Positions 27,393 through 36,404 of a stretch of 64,000 nucleotides of DNA are shown here, piece by piece. The notes under the pieces are model-generated. The model was not told the DNA's origin. It saw nothing but the letters and a program-made list of their open reading frames with translations, and made no database searches. Positions within the stretch are counted from its first letter, which is position 1; the number at the start of each line of letters is the position of its first letter. The position numbers and the translations under genes are program-made. Source of the DNA: Candidatus Thiodiazotropha sp. 'RUGA' (lineage in GTDB: Bacteria; Pseudomonadota; Gammaproteobacteria; Chromatiales; Chromatiaceae); NCBI GenBank assembly GCA_016842065.1, contig JAEPDS010000022.1, positions 1-64,000 of the forward strand, in the 5' to 3' direction.

Positions 27393-27727
27393 TCAGCTTA
27401 ATGAACGGTGATGCGGGATCAGGAAAGCGCAGTGGTAGTGTGCTGAATCCTTCATCAGTTCTATCCTGATCCGGCTGCAGGATCCATGCATTGAAACCAA
27501 TGTATCACTAAATTTACACAATGTTACACAGTCAAAGTGGGGATATTCTCTTGTATGTCTTGATAGCATGTATGATTTAAGCTATTCAGGAGTGTTGGAC
27601 AATGACTGAAATGACTGCCGTTGGTCTCGGAATCCGGCTGTCACCTGAATCAATTTAAGTCACTGCTGGGACCCGTCGGGTGAGAGATGGCTGGTCCTGA
27701 GACGAAGTGGAACTGCAGGGGGTGCTC
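27393..27727. other. Intergenic region with a long-loop inverted repeat
   Basis: No gene is seen in these 335 bases. A perfect 9-bp inverted repeat, GGATCAGGA at 27416-27424 and TCCTGATCC at 27464-27472, is separated by 39 nt. The A+T-rich stretch after it (about 27500-27590) probably carries the promoter of the secreted protein gene at 27728. Confidence 0.5.
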
Positions 27728-28102
27728 GTGAGAACAATCAAAAACCTGGTCGCTATCCTAAGCTTGATGGCGCTAACGGCAACAGCCTCTGCGTTGGGAC
27801 TGCGCCTGGAGGAATTCACCCCGATCAAATACTTTACCAAAGAGGATTGGAGTCAGGCCAAACAGGTGGCGAAAACGGCGCTGGAGCAGGGCAAACCCGA
27901 TGAAACCTTTGACTGGCATAATGAGTCTACCGGTCATCGTGGCTCCTACACGGTGTTGCGCCGACTGGAGATCGATGGGCGGAAATGCGGCGACCTGTTG
28001 ATAAAACATAAGGCTGGGCCGGCCAACGCCCGTGGGGACTATCGCTTCTGTCAGACGCCGAACGGTGAGTGGAAAACCATGGGCAGGGCGCCCTCCAATT
28101 GA
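27728..28102 (+). CDS. Small secreted protein, RT0821/Lpp0805-like
   Basis: The 124-residue product has a signal peptide (about 1-22, ASA-LG) and a C-terminal domain with FDWHNESTGHRGSYTV, a central Cys (GRKCGDLLI) and YRFCQTPNGEWK. This matches the pattern of the C-terminal domain of 17-kDa-type surface antigens (tWxN.tG..G.v... C ..fCr..dG.W). The GTG at 27728 is chosen because GCAGGGGGTG precedes it; an earlier GTG at 27707 would delay the signal peptide. Function is unknown. Confidence 0.65.
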   Translation: MRTIKNLVAILSLMALTATASALGLRLEEFTPIKYFTKEDWSQAKQVAKTALEQGKPDETFDWHNESTGHRGSYTVLRRLEIDGRKCGDLLIKHKAGPANARGDYRFCQTPNGEWKTMGRAPSN

Positions 28103-28220
28103 TTGCGGGGTGACCGGTAGAGAGTTGTTAACGCTATGTTTGTAAATAAAAATATACCGTTCTTATGGGGCTGTCCCAGGTCGGGGTTCATGTGGCTTGA
28201 ATTGTTGGTATGTGGCAAAG

Positions 28221-28547
28221 ATGATTGAGCTTTTTCAGGCGCAGGACCGGATTGAGGCGCAGATGCTGAAAGATTATCTGCAGGAACAGGGAATCGAAAC
28301 AGTGATACTCAACGATCACCTCAGTGGCGCACTGGGTGAACTACCGGCTAATATATTCCCAACGCTTTGGTTATTGGAAGACCAGGACCTGAGCAAGGCC
28401 AGGAAACTGAAACAGCAGTTTTTAAACCTGCATGCACCGAAGGCCGCCGCATGGCGCTGCCCGGCCTGCGGTGAACAGATCGATGGCGGATATGAGATTT
28501 GCTGGAACTGTTCCACCCCTGGCCCAAAAGATAACAATAAGGAGTAG
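28221..28547 (+). CDS. DUF2007 protein with C-terminal zinc ribbon
   Basis: This 108-residue protein begins IELFQAQDRIEAQMLKDYLQ and continues VILNDHLSGALGELPA, the DUF2007 (putative signal transducing protein) pattern. It ends in a CPACGEQ...CWNC zinc ribbon. It lies three bases before the AsmA-like gene, so the two are co-transcribed. No experimentally known role is recalled. Confidence 0.8.
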   Translation: MIELFQAQDRIEAQMLKDYLQEQGIETVILNDHLSGALGELPANIFPTLWLLEDQDLSKARKLKQQFLNLHAPKAAAWRCPACGEQIDGGYEICWNCSTPGPKDNNKE

Positions 28548-28550
28548 AGG

Positions 28551-30695
28551 ATGGGTAAGACCCTGAAAGTGTTAGGCTGGTTGGTCGGGATGGTCGTGGT
28601 GCTGGTCATCGCAGCTATCATCCTGATTCCGATGTTTGTCGATCCCAATGATCACAAAGATCGAATTGTTGCCGAAGTGAAACGGGCCACCGGCAGGGAT
28701 CTGAGCATCAGTGGCGATATCGGTCTGTCTGTATTTCCTCGCATGGCACTGGAGCTGAACGGCCTTACCCTGAGTAATGCACCTGGTTTCAACGGTTCCG
28801 AATTCGCTTCGGTCAAACACGCCTCGGTAAGTGTCAACCTGCTACCCCTGTTATTCAAACAGCTGCTGGAGGTTGATACGGTTCAGGTGGACGGGGCCAG
28901 GTTGAATCTGGCGAAAAGCAAAGACGGCATCACCAACTGGGAGGATATGGCCGGTGGTAAGGCGACAGGCAAGAAGCCGGGGTCGGCCCCTGAGACTGGA
29001 GAGTCCAGAGACATGGGCCTGCTCGCATTCACCATTGGTGGCCTGAATATCAATCAGGCGAGTGTTGTCTGGGACGATCAATCCACCGGTGAGCGTTACA
29101 GCGTGGACAACATCCAGCTGGAGACAGGGGAGGTGGCGCCGGGTGAGCCGGTGGATCTGAAGTTCAGTCTCTCGGCCGGCAGCCAAAAGCCGTTAATGGA
29201 CGGTAAGCTCTCCATGACCACCCAGTTGGTGGTAAATCCCGACACTCAGTCGATCGGCATGGATGATCTGGATCTTGATGTAGAGGTCAGTGGTGAGGGC
29301 TTGCCCGAGAAGGGAGTGGCTGTTTCACTGCAGTCGGATGTGGCGCTCAACATGATTAGTGGCACTCTGGATATCCAGGATCTTAGCCTGGTGTCAGGCA
29401 ACCTCAAATTGACCGGCCGCCTGGAAGGCCTCGATATCCAAAACAATCCCAGCATGAAGGGAGAACTTCGGCTGGCTGAATTCAATCTGAGGGAGTGGAT
29501 GGAGCAGTTCGGTATGGCTGCGCCGGATACAGCCGATGAGACTGTGTTGGAGAAACTTCACTTCTCCACCAGCTTCGTCGCCAATCCTGAACAACTGCAA
29601 CTGGACGACCTGGTGGCGACCCTGGATCAGACCAACCTGAGAGGCAAATTTGAAATTGTCGATTTTGCTGATCCCACCTATCTGTTCAATCTGGATGTGA
29701 CCAGCATCAATCTGGATCGCTATCTTCCTCCACCCAGTGAACAGACATCACCACCGGCTGGTCGTCCGGGTAAACAGAAAGGGGGCAAAGAGGAGCCCCT
29801 GTTCCCGACCGAAATGCTAAGAAAGCTGAAGCTCAACGGCACCATCCGTATCGATAATCTGACGGTCAACAATCTCCACTCCGAGGCGATTCTGGTGAAG
29901 CTGAGAAGCCGGGACGGCAAGCTCAGCGTGGAGCATGAGATCGGTCGCTTTTACGATGGCCTGCTGAAGGGGGATATGGAGTTGGATGTGAAAGGCGCCG
30001 AGCCCCGTTTGAAGCTGAATCAGTCGATATCGAGAATATTGTCGGGTCCGCTGCTGAAAGACCTGACTGGGGAGGACACCCTGCTGGGCAGCGGTGATCT
30101 GGAGATGGCCCTGACCAGCCGAGGGGAGACCGTCGGTCAGCTCAAGCGGTGGTTGAGTGGGGATGTTTCATTCGACTTTCGTGATGGGGCTGTTAAGGGA
30201 TTCAATCTGGCGAAAATGATCCGTGATACCAAAGCCCGTTTGAGTGGTGAGCCGATCCCGGTATTCAATGAGCCTGAGCAGACCGATTTTTCCGAACTGA
30301 CCGGTGTCGCAAAGATCGTCAACGGGGTGGTCGACAATCAACGCCTGCATGCCAAGTCCCCCTATATCCGGTTGGAGGGCAGTGGCAAAGCCTATCTACT
30401 GGAGGAGCGGCTCAAATATACCATCCGGCCGGTGATCGTGAATACCTCGACCGGGCAGGGGGGCAAGACCCTGGAAGACCTGAAAGGCATTCCAATACCG
30501 GTGAAGATCAAAGGCAACTGGAATGACCCCGAGTTCTCGGTACAGCTCTCCAAGATTCTGGAAGAGCAGCAGAAGGCCAAGCTGAAAAAGAAATTCGATG
30601 ACAAGATCGATGAGAAGGTCAGTGAAGAGTTGGAAGAGAAGCTGCCCGAAGAGCTGCAGGATCAGTTGAAGGACAAGCTGAAAAACCTGCTTTGA
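28551..30695 (+). CDS. AsmA family protein
   Basis: The 714-residue protein has one N-terminal membrane anchor (about 5-30), then a long beta-strand-rich periplasmic region. The AsmA start FVDPNDHKDRIVAEVKRATG is followed by DLSISGDIGLSVFPRMALEL. The AsmA C-terminal domain lies at about 430-660. AsmA-like proteins are thought to aid phospholipid transfer to the outer membrane. The C-terminus is a highly charged helical tail (KKKFDDKIDEKVSEELEEK). It overlaps mutY by four bases. Confidence 0.9.
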   Translation: MGKTLKVLGWLVGMVVVLVIAAIILIPMFVDPNDHKDRIVAEVKRATGRDLSISGDIGLSVFPRMALELNGLTLSNAPGFNGSEFASVKHASVSVNLLPLLFKQLLEVDTVQVDGARLNLAKSKDGITNWEDMAGGKATGKKPGSAPETGESRDMGLLAFTIGGLNINQASVVWDDQSTGERYSVDNIQLETGEVAPGEPVDLKFSLSAGSQKPLMDGKLSMTTQLVVNPDTQSIGMDDLDLDVEVSGEGLPEKGVAVSLQSDVALNMISGTLDIQDLSLVSGNLKLTGRLEGLDIQNNPSMKGELRLAEFNLREWMEQFGMAAPDTADETVLEKLHFSTSFVANPEQLQLDDLVATLDQTNLRGKFEIVDFADPTYLFNLDVTSINLDRYLPPPSEQTSPPAGRPGKQKGGKEEPLFPTEMLRKLKLNGTIRIDNLTVNNLHSEAILVKLRSRDGKLSVEHEIGRFYDGLLKGDMELDVKGAEPRLKLNQSISRILSGPLLKDLTGEDTLLGSGDLEMALTSRGETVGQLKRWLSGDVSFDFRDGAVKGFNLAKMIRDTKARLSGEPIPVFNEPEQTDFSELTGVAKIVNGVVDNQRLHAKSPYIRLEGSGKAYLLEERLKYTIRPVIVNTSTGQGGKTLEDLKGIPIPVKIKGNWNDPEFSVQLSKILEEQQKAKLKKKFDDKIDEKVSEELEEKLPEELQDQLKDKLKNLL

Positions 30696-31798
30696 GCAGC
30701 ACGCCCCCAGCCGCTCTACCCGACAGCACGGAAAGCCGCAAATTCGCTGAGCAGGTTCTCGCCTGGTTTGCTCAACATGGCCGCAAACACCTCCCCTGGC
30801 AGAACCCCCGGAATCCCTATCGGGTATGGGTCTCAGAGATCATGCTGCAGCAGACTCAGGTCAGCACGGTGATCGACTACTTCAATCGCTTCATGGAGAC
30901 CTTTCCGGAGCTCAAATCCCTGGCTGAGGCGGATTCGGATCTGGTCATGCACCACTGGTCCGGGTTGGGTTACTACGCCCGGGCACGCAATCTGCATCGC
31001 TGTGCTCAACAGGTGATGGCCGAATACCAGGGCAAGCTGCCAGAGGAGCTTGAGAGTTTGCAAGCCCTGCCCGGGATCGGACGGTCCACTGCCGGTGCAA
31101 TCCGCTCACTGGGGTTTGGACGCTACGCAGCGATACTGGACGGCAATGTGAAGCGGGTATTGGCTCGCCACTACGCCGTCGAAGGCTGGCCAGGGCAGGC
31201 GGCGGTAGTGAAAAGGTTGTGGCAGTTGAGTGAGCATCTGACTCCGCAGCGTCAGTGCGCCGATTACAACCAGGCGATGATGGATCTTGGTGCAATGGTC
31301 TGTGTTCGCACGAAACCTCTATGCGAAACCTGTCCGTTGGCGCACAGTTGTATCGCCAGAGCGCGGCACGAGATCGATCGATATCCTGGTAAAAAGCCCA
31401 AAACGAGTAAGCCGGAACGCTCAGCACAACTGCTGGTTGTTCTGGATGGGGCTGACAATGTGTTGCTGCAGAAGCGGCCGCCCAGTGGCATCTGGGGTGG
31501 CTTGTGGAGTCTGCCCGAGTGTCCTGCGGAACAGGGGGGAGAGCACTGGTGCCAGGCCAATCTGGGGTTGCGGGTGAAGCAGTTGCGCCGATTGGCTCCC
31601 CGCAGGCACACATTCAGCCACTTCCATCTGGATATCACTCCGGTTCTGTTGAAAATGGAAAAACCACTCAAAACGGTCATGGATGAGAATTCCCTGGTTT
31701 GGTATAACCTGTCGGAACCCGAGGATCTCGGTCTGGCGGCGCCGGTGTCGACGATCCTGCAACAGATCGACTCCAAGCCCGATCGCCGAAAACAATGA
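30692..31798 (+). CDS. mutY: Adenine DNA glycosylase
   Basis: MutY removes adenine mispaired with 8-oxoguanine. Visible features are LPWQ near residue 36, MLQQTQVSTV, the helix-hairpin-helix LPGIGRSTAGAI, the catalytic Asp region NQAMMDLGAMVC, and the 4Fe-4S ligands CX6CX2CX5C (C in VCVRTKPLCETCPLAHSC). A NUDIX-like C-terminal domain (about 235-355) recognises oxoG. The start is a TTG overlapping the asmA stop (TTGA); no closer ATG exists before the conserved domain. Confidence 0.95.
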   Translation: MSSTPPAALPDSTESRKFAEQVLAWFAQHGRKHLPWQNPRNPYRVWVSEIMLQQTQVSTVIDYFNRFMETFPELKSLAEADSDLVMHHWSGLGYYARARNLHRCAQQVMAEYQGKLPEELESLQALPGIGRSTAGAIRSLGFGRYAAILDGNVKRVLARHYAVEGWPGQAAVVKRLWQLSEHLTPQRQCADYNQAMMDLGAMVCVRTKPLCETCPLAHSCIARARHEIDRYPGKKPKTSKPERSAQLLVVLDGADNVLLQKRPPSGIWGGLWSLPECPAEQGGEHWCQANLGLRVKQLRRLAPRRHTFSHFHLDITPVLLKMEKPLKTVMDENSLVWYNLSEPEDLGLAAPVSTILQQIDSKPDRRKQ

Positions 31799-31810
31799 AG
31801 GAGAGGCCAG

Positions 31811-32080
31811 ATGAGCCGTACAGTAGCGTGTGTCAAATTGAAACGAGAGGCCGAAGGGCTGGATCGGCAACCCTATCCGGGCGACCTGGGCCTAAGGATT
31901 TTCGAGAATGTCTCCAAACAGGCCTGGCAGGAGTGGTTGCGGCATCAGACGATGTTGATCAACGAGAACCGGTTGAGTCCGGTGGATCCCAAGGCAAGAA
32001 AGTTTCTTGAAGAGCAGATGGAGCAGTTCTTTTTTGGCGAGGGATCGGAGCTGCCACCGGATTACAAACCACAGGCCTGA
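31811..32080 (+). CDS. yggX: Fe(2+)-trafficking/oxidative-damage protein YggX
   Basis: The 89-residue protein has the family pattern [20 protein letters not shown] near the start with the single conserved Cys, then [19 protein letters not shown] and FFFGE. YggX protects Fe-S proteins from oxidative damage. It follows mutY by 12 nt with AAGGAGAGG, a gene pair conserved in gammaproteobacteria and sensible since MutY is itself an Fe-S enzyme. Confidence 0.95.
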   Translation: MSRTVACVKLKREAEGLDRQPYPGDLGLRIFENVSKQAWQEWLRHQTMLINENRLSPVDPKARKFLEEQMEQFFFGEGSELPPDYKPQA

Positions 32081-32170
32081 ACAACCCTCCGATGGGAAAA
32101 CGGGGTACCAGAATGGCAATCCAACTTGACTCGGCCCTGTAACCTCGGTTTAATACGGCCCTCTCACCGA

Positions 32171-32246
32171 GGCCAGGTAGCTCAGTCGGTAGAGCAGGGG
32201 ACTGAAAATCCCCGTGTCGGCAGTTCGATTCTGTCCCTGGCCACCA
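32171..32246 (+). tRNA. tRNA-Phe (anticodon GAA)
   Basis: A 76-nt cloverleaf is present: acceptor GGCCAGG/CCTGGCC with discriminator A and an encoded CCA, anticodon stem GGGGA/TCCCC around CTGAAAA (anticodon GAA), and a TTCGATT T-loop. It lies just before the A+T-rich respiratory block, but I found no repeat of its 3' end further right and no integrase. Confidence 0.97.
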
Positions 32247-32437
32247 CTTAACACTGCACTCTTTCAAGATCGCGCTCCCTGACCGGTTTCAGCTGGTCTC
32301 CTTCTGTGACTGACCGGCCTGTCCATGAATGAACTACATGGACTGTGTAGAGATCTTTGAGCGTTTAATCCTGTTTTTCTGAATAGTTGTATCGAGATAG
32401 CATTCGATCTCTAGCTCTTGATTTCTGCGGGGCTGGT

Positions 32438-33424
32438 TTATCCTCCAGACTTCGCCATGAAACGGATCAACTTTTCAGGCCTTTCCCTGAATTCATGACG
32501 CTCTGGTTTAAGGGCGATGGCTCGGCGCAGGTGGTCAGCCAATCCGCTGTCGTCTATCCCATCCCGGAGCAGCTGACGCAGTGGGTATGCGTGCTCATGG
32601 CCCAGACATAAATAGAGATCACCGTCCACGGTCAGTCTCACCCGATTGCAGGTTTCACAAAAATGTTGTGATATGGGGGTGATGAAGCCGATGCGGGTAT
32701 CGGTTCCCGCAAGCCGGTAGTAGCGAGCAGGACCACCGCCGGGCAGTATGTCTGGTATCAACTCGATGCGCCGTTCCAGGCGTTGCTTAACGGTTTGTAG
32801 ATCGATGTACTTATCCACAGCTTTGCGACCGGTATCGCCCATGGGCATGGTCTCTATGAGACGTAGTGTGAATCCTCGCTCAATGCAGTAGTCCAGGATG
32901 GCCTCGATTTCATTGTCATTCACTCCTCGCATCACAACCGTGTTTACTCGGATTGGATCAAATCCTGCTGTTTGGCAGGCCTCTATACCCGCCAGTACTT
33001 TGCTCAGAGAGCCGCCAGTAATCTCTTCAAACACCTTTGGGTGGAGGCTGTCCAAACTTACGTTGAGGCGCCTTACGCCGGCCCTGTAGAGGGGGGCGGC
33101 GAGTTTGTCCATGCGAGTGCAGTTGCTGGATAAAGCCAAGTCGCATATGCCTGGAATGTGGGCCAGACGGTCGACAAGTTCTGTTAGATCCCGACGCATC
33201 AGAGGTTCGCCACCTGTGAGGCGTATCCTGTGCACGCCCATGAACGCAAATGCCCTGGTAACACGTTCGATTTCTTCAAAGCTGAGCCAGTTGGCAGGTT
33301 CCTCGAAGCCTTTAAAGCCTTTGGGCAGGCAATAACTGCAGCGCAGATCACACCGGTCGATTACTGAAATCCTCAGATATTCAATGCGGCGCCCATACAA
33401 GTCTGTCAAGGTGGTGGTTGGCAT
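32438..33424 (-). CDS. moaA: GTP 3',8-cyclase (molybdenum cofactor synthesis)
   Basis: This is the radical-SAM enzyme for the first step of molybdopterin synthesis. The N-terminal cluster motif CX3CX2C is in CDLRCSYCLP near residue 25, and RLTGGEPLMRRDL follows. The C-terminal cluster Cys are in CETCNRVRLTVDGDLYLC. Length 328 is normal. The gene sits next to a molybdoenzyme operon and its regulators, on the same strand as the regulators, so it may be a dedicated or co-regulated copy. No other mo cofactor gene is in the window. Confidence 0.95.
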   Translation of the reverse strand: MPTTTLTDLYGRRIEYLRISVIDRCDLRCSYCLPKGFKGFEEPANWLSFEEIERVTRAFAFMGVHRIRLTGGEPLMRRDLTELVDRLAHIPGICDLALSSNCTRMDKLAAPLYRAGVRRLNVSLDSLHPKVFEEITGGSLSKVLAGIEACQTAGFDPIRVNTVVMRGVNDNEIEAILDYCIERGFTLRLIETMPMGDTGRKAVDKYIDLQTVKQRLERRIELIPDILPGGGPARYYRLAGTDTRIGFITPISQHFCETCNRVRLTVDGDLYLCLGHEHAYPLRQLLRDGIDDSGLADHLRRAIALKPERHEFRERPEKLIRFMAKSGG

Positions 33425-33509
33425 GGAATGTCCTCCGGCAAACTATATAAAGTAGGTATATTTCAGACTGCTTTTACTTGGTTCTGGTGCAGCCAGAAAT
33501 TACAAAAAA

Positions 33510-34901
33510 CTACTTCTCAATCTCGTATCGTTTCATCTTCTCCCATAGATTCTTTCGTGAGATACCCAAAGTATCTGCAGCCAGATTAATTTTTCTGTTG
33601 TTTTCAGACAGCGCCTTATTGATCGCCTTTCGCTCCGCTTCCTCGATTGATTGTCTCAATGTCGTTGTATTAATCTCCTGGCTGTCAACCACCTGGGTCT
33701 GAAGGTCGCTGGTACCGATCCAGGGGGCATCGCACAAAGCGACGGCTCTCTCTATCACATTTTTGAGTTCGCGTACGTTACCTGGAAAAGTCATGGATTG
33801 AAGCAGTAACTCCGCCTCTTTTGACAAGCCTTTAATTGTGCTTCCAGATTTTTTAGTCAGATCACTGACAAATAACCTGGCCAGATAGATGATGTCCTCC
33901 CGGCGCTCCCGCAAAGGGGGGATATCTACGTGTATTACGTTGAGTCGCCAATAGAGATCAGACCTGAACTCCGAGGATTCTATGGATCTTTTCAGATTGA
34001 CCTGGGTTGCGGCAATGACTCTGACATCCAGTGTGATAGGTTCTGCACCACCTACACGTTCAATTTCACGCTCTTGCAGGACGCGCAGTAGTTTGACCTG
34101 TATGTCGGGAGATACTTCGGCAATCTCGTCAAGGAAGATGGTACCTCCTTGTGCTTGTTCAAATCGGCCGATGCGTTGATGCATTGCCCCGGTGAATGCG
34201 CCTTTTTCATGCCCAAACAGTTCACTTTCGATCAGGCTGGAGGATAGAGCGGCACAGTTGACCCGGATCATAGGTGCGTTGGCGCGCTGGCTGTTGTTGT
34301 GAATGAGACTGGCGACAACCTCTTTACCGACACCCGACTCACCGGTGAGTAAGACTGAGCTGTCACTCCCGCCAAGGCGTGCGACCAGTCGCTCGATTCG
34401 ACGCATTGCAGAACTCTTTCCAAGGCGCCCACTGCCGGGTTTGAATTGACTTTCTTCTGCGTCAGAACTGAGTAAAGTTAAGCGGGTATCAGCGATACGT
34501 GAGAGATGGCGCTCGACCTTCTGAATGAAGTTGTTGATATCAAACGGTTTGGTCAAGTAGTCGAGTGCTCCGGCTTTAACCAGTGTGACAGCATCGGCTA
34601 TCTCACCGTAGGCCGTTATGAGGATAACCGGAACACCAGGAAAGTGGCATGAAATATCCTTGAACAGTTCGATGCCAGTACCGTCTGGTAGACGGATGTC
34701 TGTAACGACAAGATCAATGTCGCCCTTTTCGAGTTCTCTTCTTGCGCTGGCTATATTGCTTACGGCGCGGGCAGGGATCTCCTCTAGGTGCAGTCTATCT
34801 TCAAGTGACAGGCGCATGATCTCATCGTCCTCAACAAGGAGTACGCAATAATCCTTCAGGCTATTGTTTGTCGAGGTTTTGTCGATACTGTTTTGTATCA
34901 T
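33510..34901 (-). CDS. NtrC-family sigma-54-dependent response regulator
   Basis: The 463-residue activator has a receiver (about 17-135, acceptor Asp68 in VVTDIRLPDG), a AAA+ domain (about 157-390) with Walker A GESGVGKE at 187-194 and the sigma-54 contact loop GAFTGA at 234-239, and a C-terminal Fis-type helix-turn-helix (NLAADTLGISRKNLWEKMK). Its ATG overlaps the stop of the kinase gene (ATGA). The divergent operon has a sigma-54 promoter and paired palindromes upstream, which this protein probably binds. Confidence 0.94.
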   Translation of the reverse strand: MIQNSIDKTSTNNSLKDYCVLLVEDDEIMRLSLEDRLHLEEIPARAVSNIASARRELEKGDIDLVVTDIRLPDGTGIELFKDISCHFPGVPVILITAYGEIADAVTLVKAGALDYLTKPFDINNFIQKVERHLSRIADTRLTLLSSDAEESQFKPGSGRLGKSSAMRRIERLVARLGGSDSSVLLTGESGVGKEVVASLIHNNSQRANAPMIRVNCAALSSSLIESELFGHEKGAFTGAMHQRIGRFEQAQGGTIFLDEIAEVSPDIQVKLLRVLQEREIERVGGAEPITLDVRVIAATQVNLKRSIESSEFRSDLYWRLNVIHVDIPPLRERREDIIYLARLFVSDLTKKSGSTIKGLSKEAELLLQSMTFPGNVRELKNVIERAVALCDAPWIGTSDLQTQVVDSQEINTTTLRQSIEEAERKAINKALSENNRKINLAADTLGISRKNLWEKMKRYEIEK

Positions 34902-36373
34902 GCTGCCTTCTTGGTGATTACCGGTATTGCTACATGGAAAGTTGTACCCTGACCTTCTTCACTTTTGATTTCAATGATGCCTTCCATACTCTGGACAAGA
35001 CGGTAAATTATCCAGAGGCCCAATCCTGTGCCGTCCGGTTTCGTGGTAAAAAAAGGATCAAAGAGTTTGCTTCTTATGTTGGATGGGATTCCCGGACCGT
35101 TATCGCTGACTTCAATGATCAGGAACGGTCCGCTCTGATGAAGGTTGCAGATAACTGTGCCGCCATCGGCAACAATCTCTACGGCATTCTTTAACAGGTT
35201 GCATACAATCTGCTCTGTCTTGCCGGGAATGTGAAGATTTTGATCAGTATTGTTTTCCCAGATAAAGTCGATATTTTTGTCGCCGCTCTCGGCGGCTATG
35301 AGATCATGTAATTTATCGATGCGTTGAATGCTAATGGATTCATCGCCCCCTTCGATCTTGAGTCCCACCAGCAGATTGTGGACGATTTCTTTGATTCTGT
35401 GCAGACCCTGGTCAATGACAGGTAAGTAACGATCGATGAGATCTTTATCGTTAGGATGTTTGCGTAAAGTATCGATACAATTCAATAGGCCAGCAAGTGG
35501 ATTGTTGACTTCGTGAGCAACACCTGCAGTGATGCGACCGAGGGCCACAAGCTTTTCATTCATGGCAATCTCTTCCTCAAGCATTTTTTTCTCAGCTAAT
35601 TCCGCCATGATTTGATTGAAGGTTACGCTGAGACGGCCGATTTCATCCCGCTCTTTTATCGGAATCGGTGAGAATTCAGTCATTTCTCCCCGGCCGACTG
35701 CTTCCAGGCCTTGAGTGACTGCGGTGAGGGGTTTGACCATGCGTCTAGAGACAATGGTGCCCAGCGCGCTGCCGATGATAACGAAGCAGAATATCAGGGC
35801 AAGAATGAGAATTGCTGTACTTGTTGCTTTTTCGTATAACTGGGCGATCGACAAACGAACTCTTACAACTCCCAGATATTTTTGATCTGAGAATAGTGGT
35901 ACAACCCCTTCCTGGAAGCCCGTTTTTGAGAAACTGTCACTGCTTAGCACGATGGGTGTCCTGGTGCTCATGGCCTGCTCGTAGAATTCTTGCTCGAGTC
36001 TGTTGCGTGGTGTAAAGGGTAGACCCATCGGGTTGTCTGCAGGGTGAAGGTGCGCCTGAATTCTGCCCTCGGCATCGAGTATCATTGCTGTTATGACGCC
36101 ATGATTGCCTTTTGCTTCAGGTCTTCCGGAAGCCATGTTCTTAAGGCTTTGGTAAAGCTGCCAATAGTCTTTGCGCAACATGGCCTTGGGAGTGGTGGCG
36201 GCAATTGATTCTGATAGTAACAGCGCCTTTTCACCCAGTACATCATGAAAGCGTTTCCAATCCTGGACAATCATGACTCCTCCGATCATGAAGCCAACAG
36301 CAGCTACGACGGCGGTAATGGTGAGTGATAACTTTATCGCCAATGGCCAGGATTTAGGTTGATATAGATGCAT
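34898..36373 (-). CDS. Membrane sensor histidine kinase
   Basis: The 491-residue kinase has two membrane segments (about 14-36 and 184-208) enclosing a periplasmic sensor domain, HAMP (about 209-262), and HisKA with His287 in GVAHEVNNPLAG. The ATPase domain has NLLKNAVE, DNGPGIP, FDPFFTTK and GTGLGLWI. It is of the NtrB/AtoS type that pairs with NtrC-like regulators, encoded directly after it. The binding protein gene directly before it (36405) suggests that ligand sensing is done by a separate periplasmic protein, as in a split TtrS. Confidence 0.93.
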   Translation of the reverse strand: MHLYQPKSWPLAIKLSLTITAVVAAVGFMIGGVMIVQDWKRFHDVLGEKALLLSESIAATTPKAMLRKDYWQLYQSLKNMASGRPEAKGNHGVITAMILDAEGRIQAHLHPADNPMGLPFTPRNRLEQEFYEQAMSTRTPIVLSSDSFSKTGFQEGVVPLFSDQKYLGVVRVRLSIAQLYEKATSTAILILALIFCFVIIGSALGTIVSRRMVKPLTAVTQGLEAVGRGEMTEFSPIPIKERDEIGRLSVTFNQIMAELAEKKMLEEEIAMNEKLVALGRITAGVAHEVNNPLAGLLNCIDTLRKHPNDKDLIDRYLPVIDQGLHRIKEIVHNLLVGLKIEGGDESISIQRIDKLHDLIAAESGDKNIDFIWENNTDQNLHIPGKTEQIVCNLLKNAVEIVADGGTVICNLHQSGPFLIIEVSDNGPGIPSNIRSKLFDPFFTTKPDGTGLGLWIIYRLVQSMEGIIEIKSEEGQGTTFHVAIPVITKKAA

Positions 36374-36404
36374 ATTGGATTAGTGTTAACAGGTCCTAGA
36401 AAAA

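Noticed and set aside
32171-32246. tRNA-Phe as an integration site of an island
   Set aside because: No second copy of the tRNA 3' end, no integrase and no transposase was found in the window.
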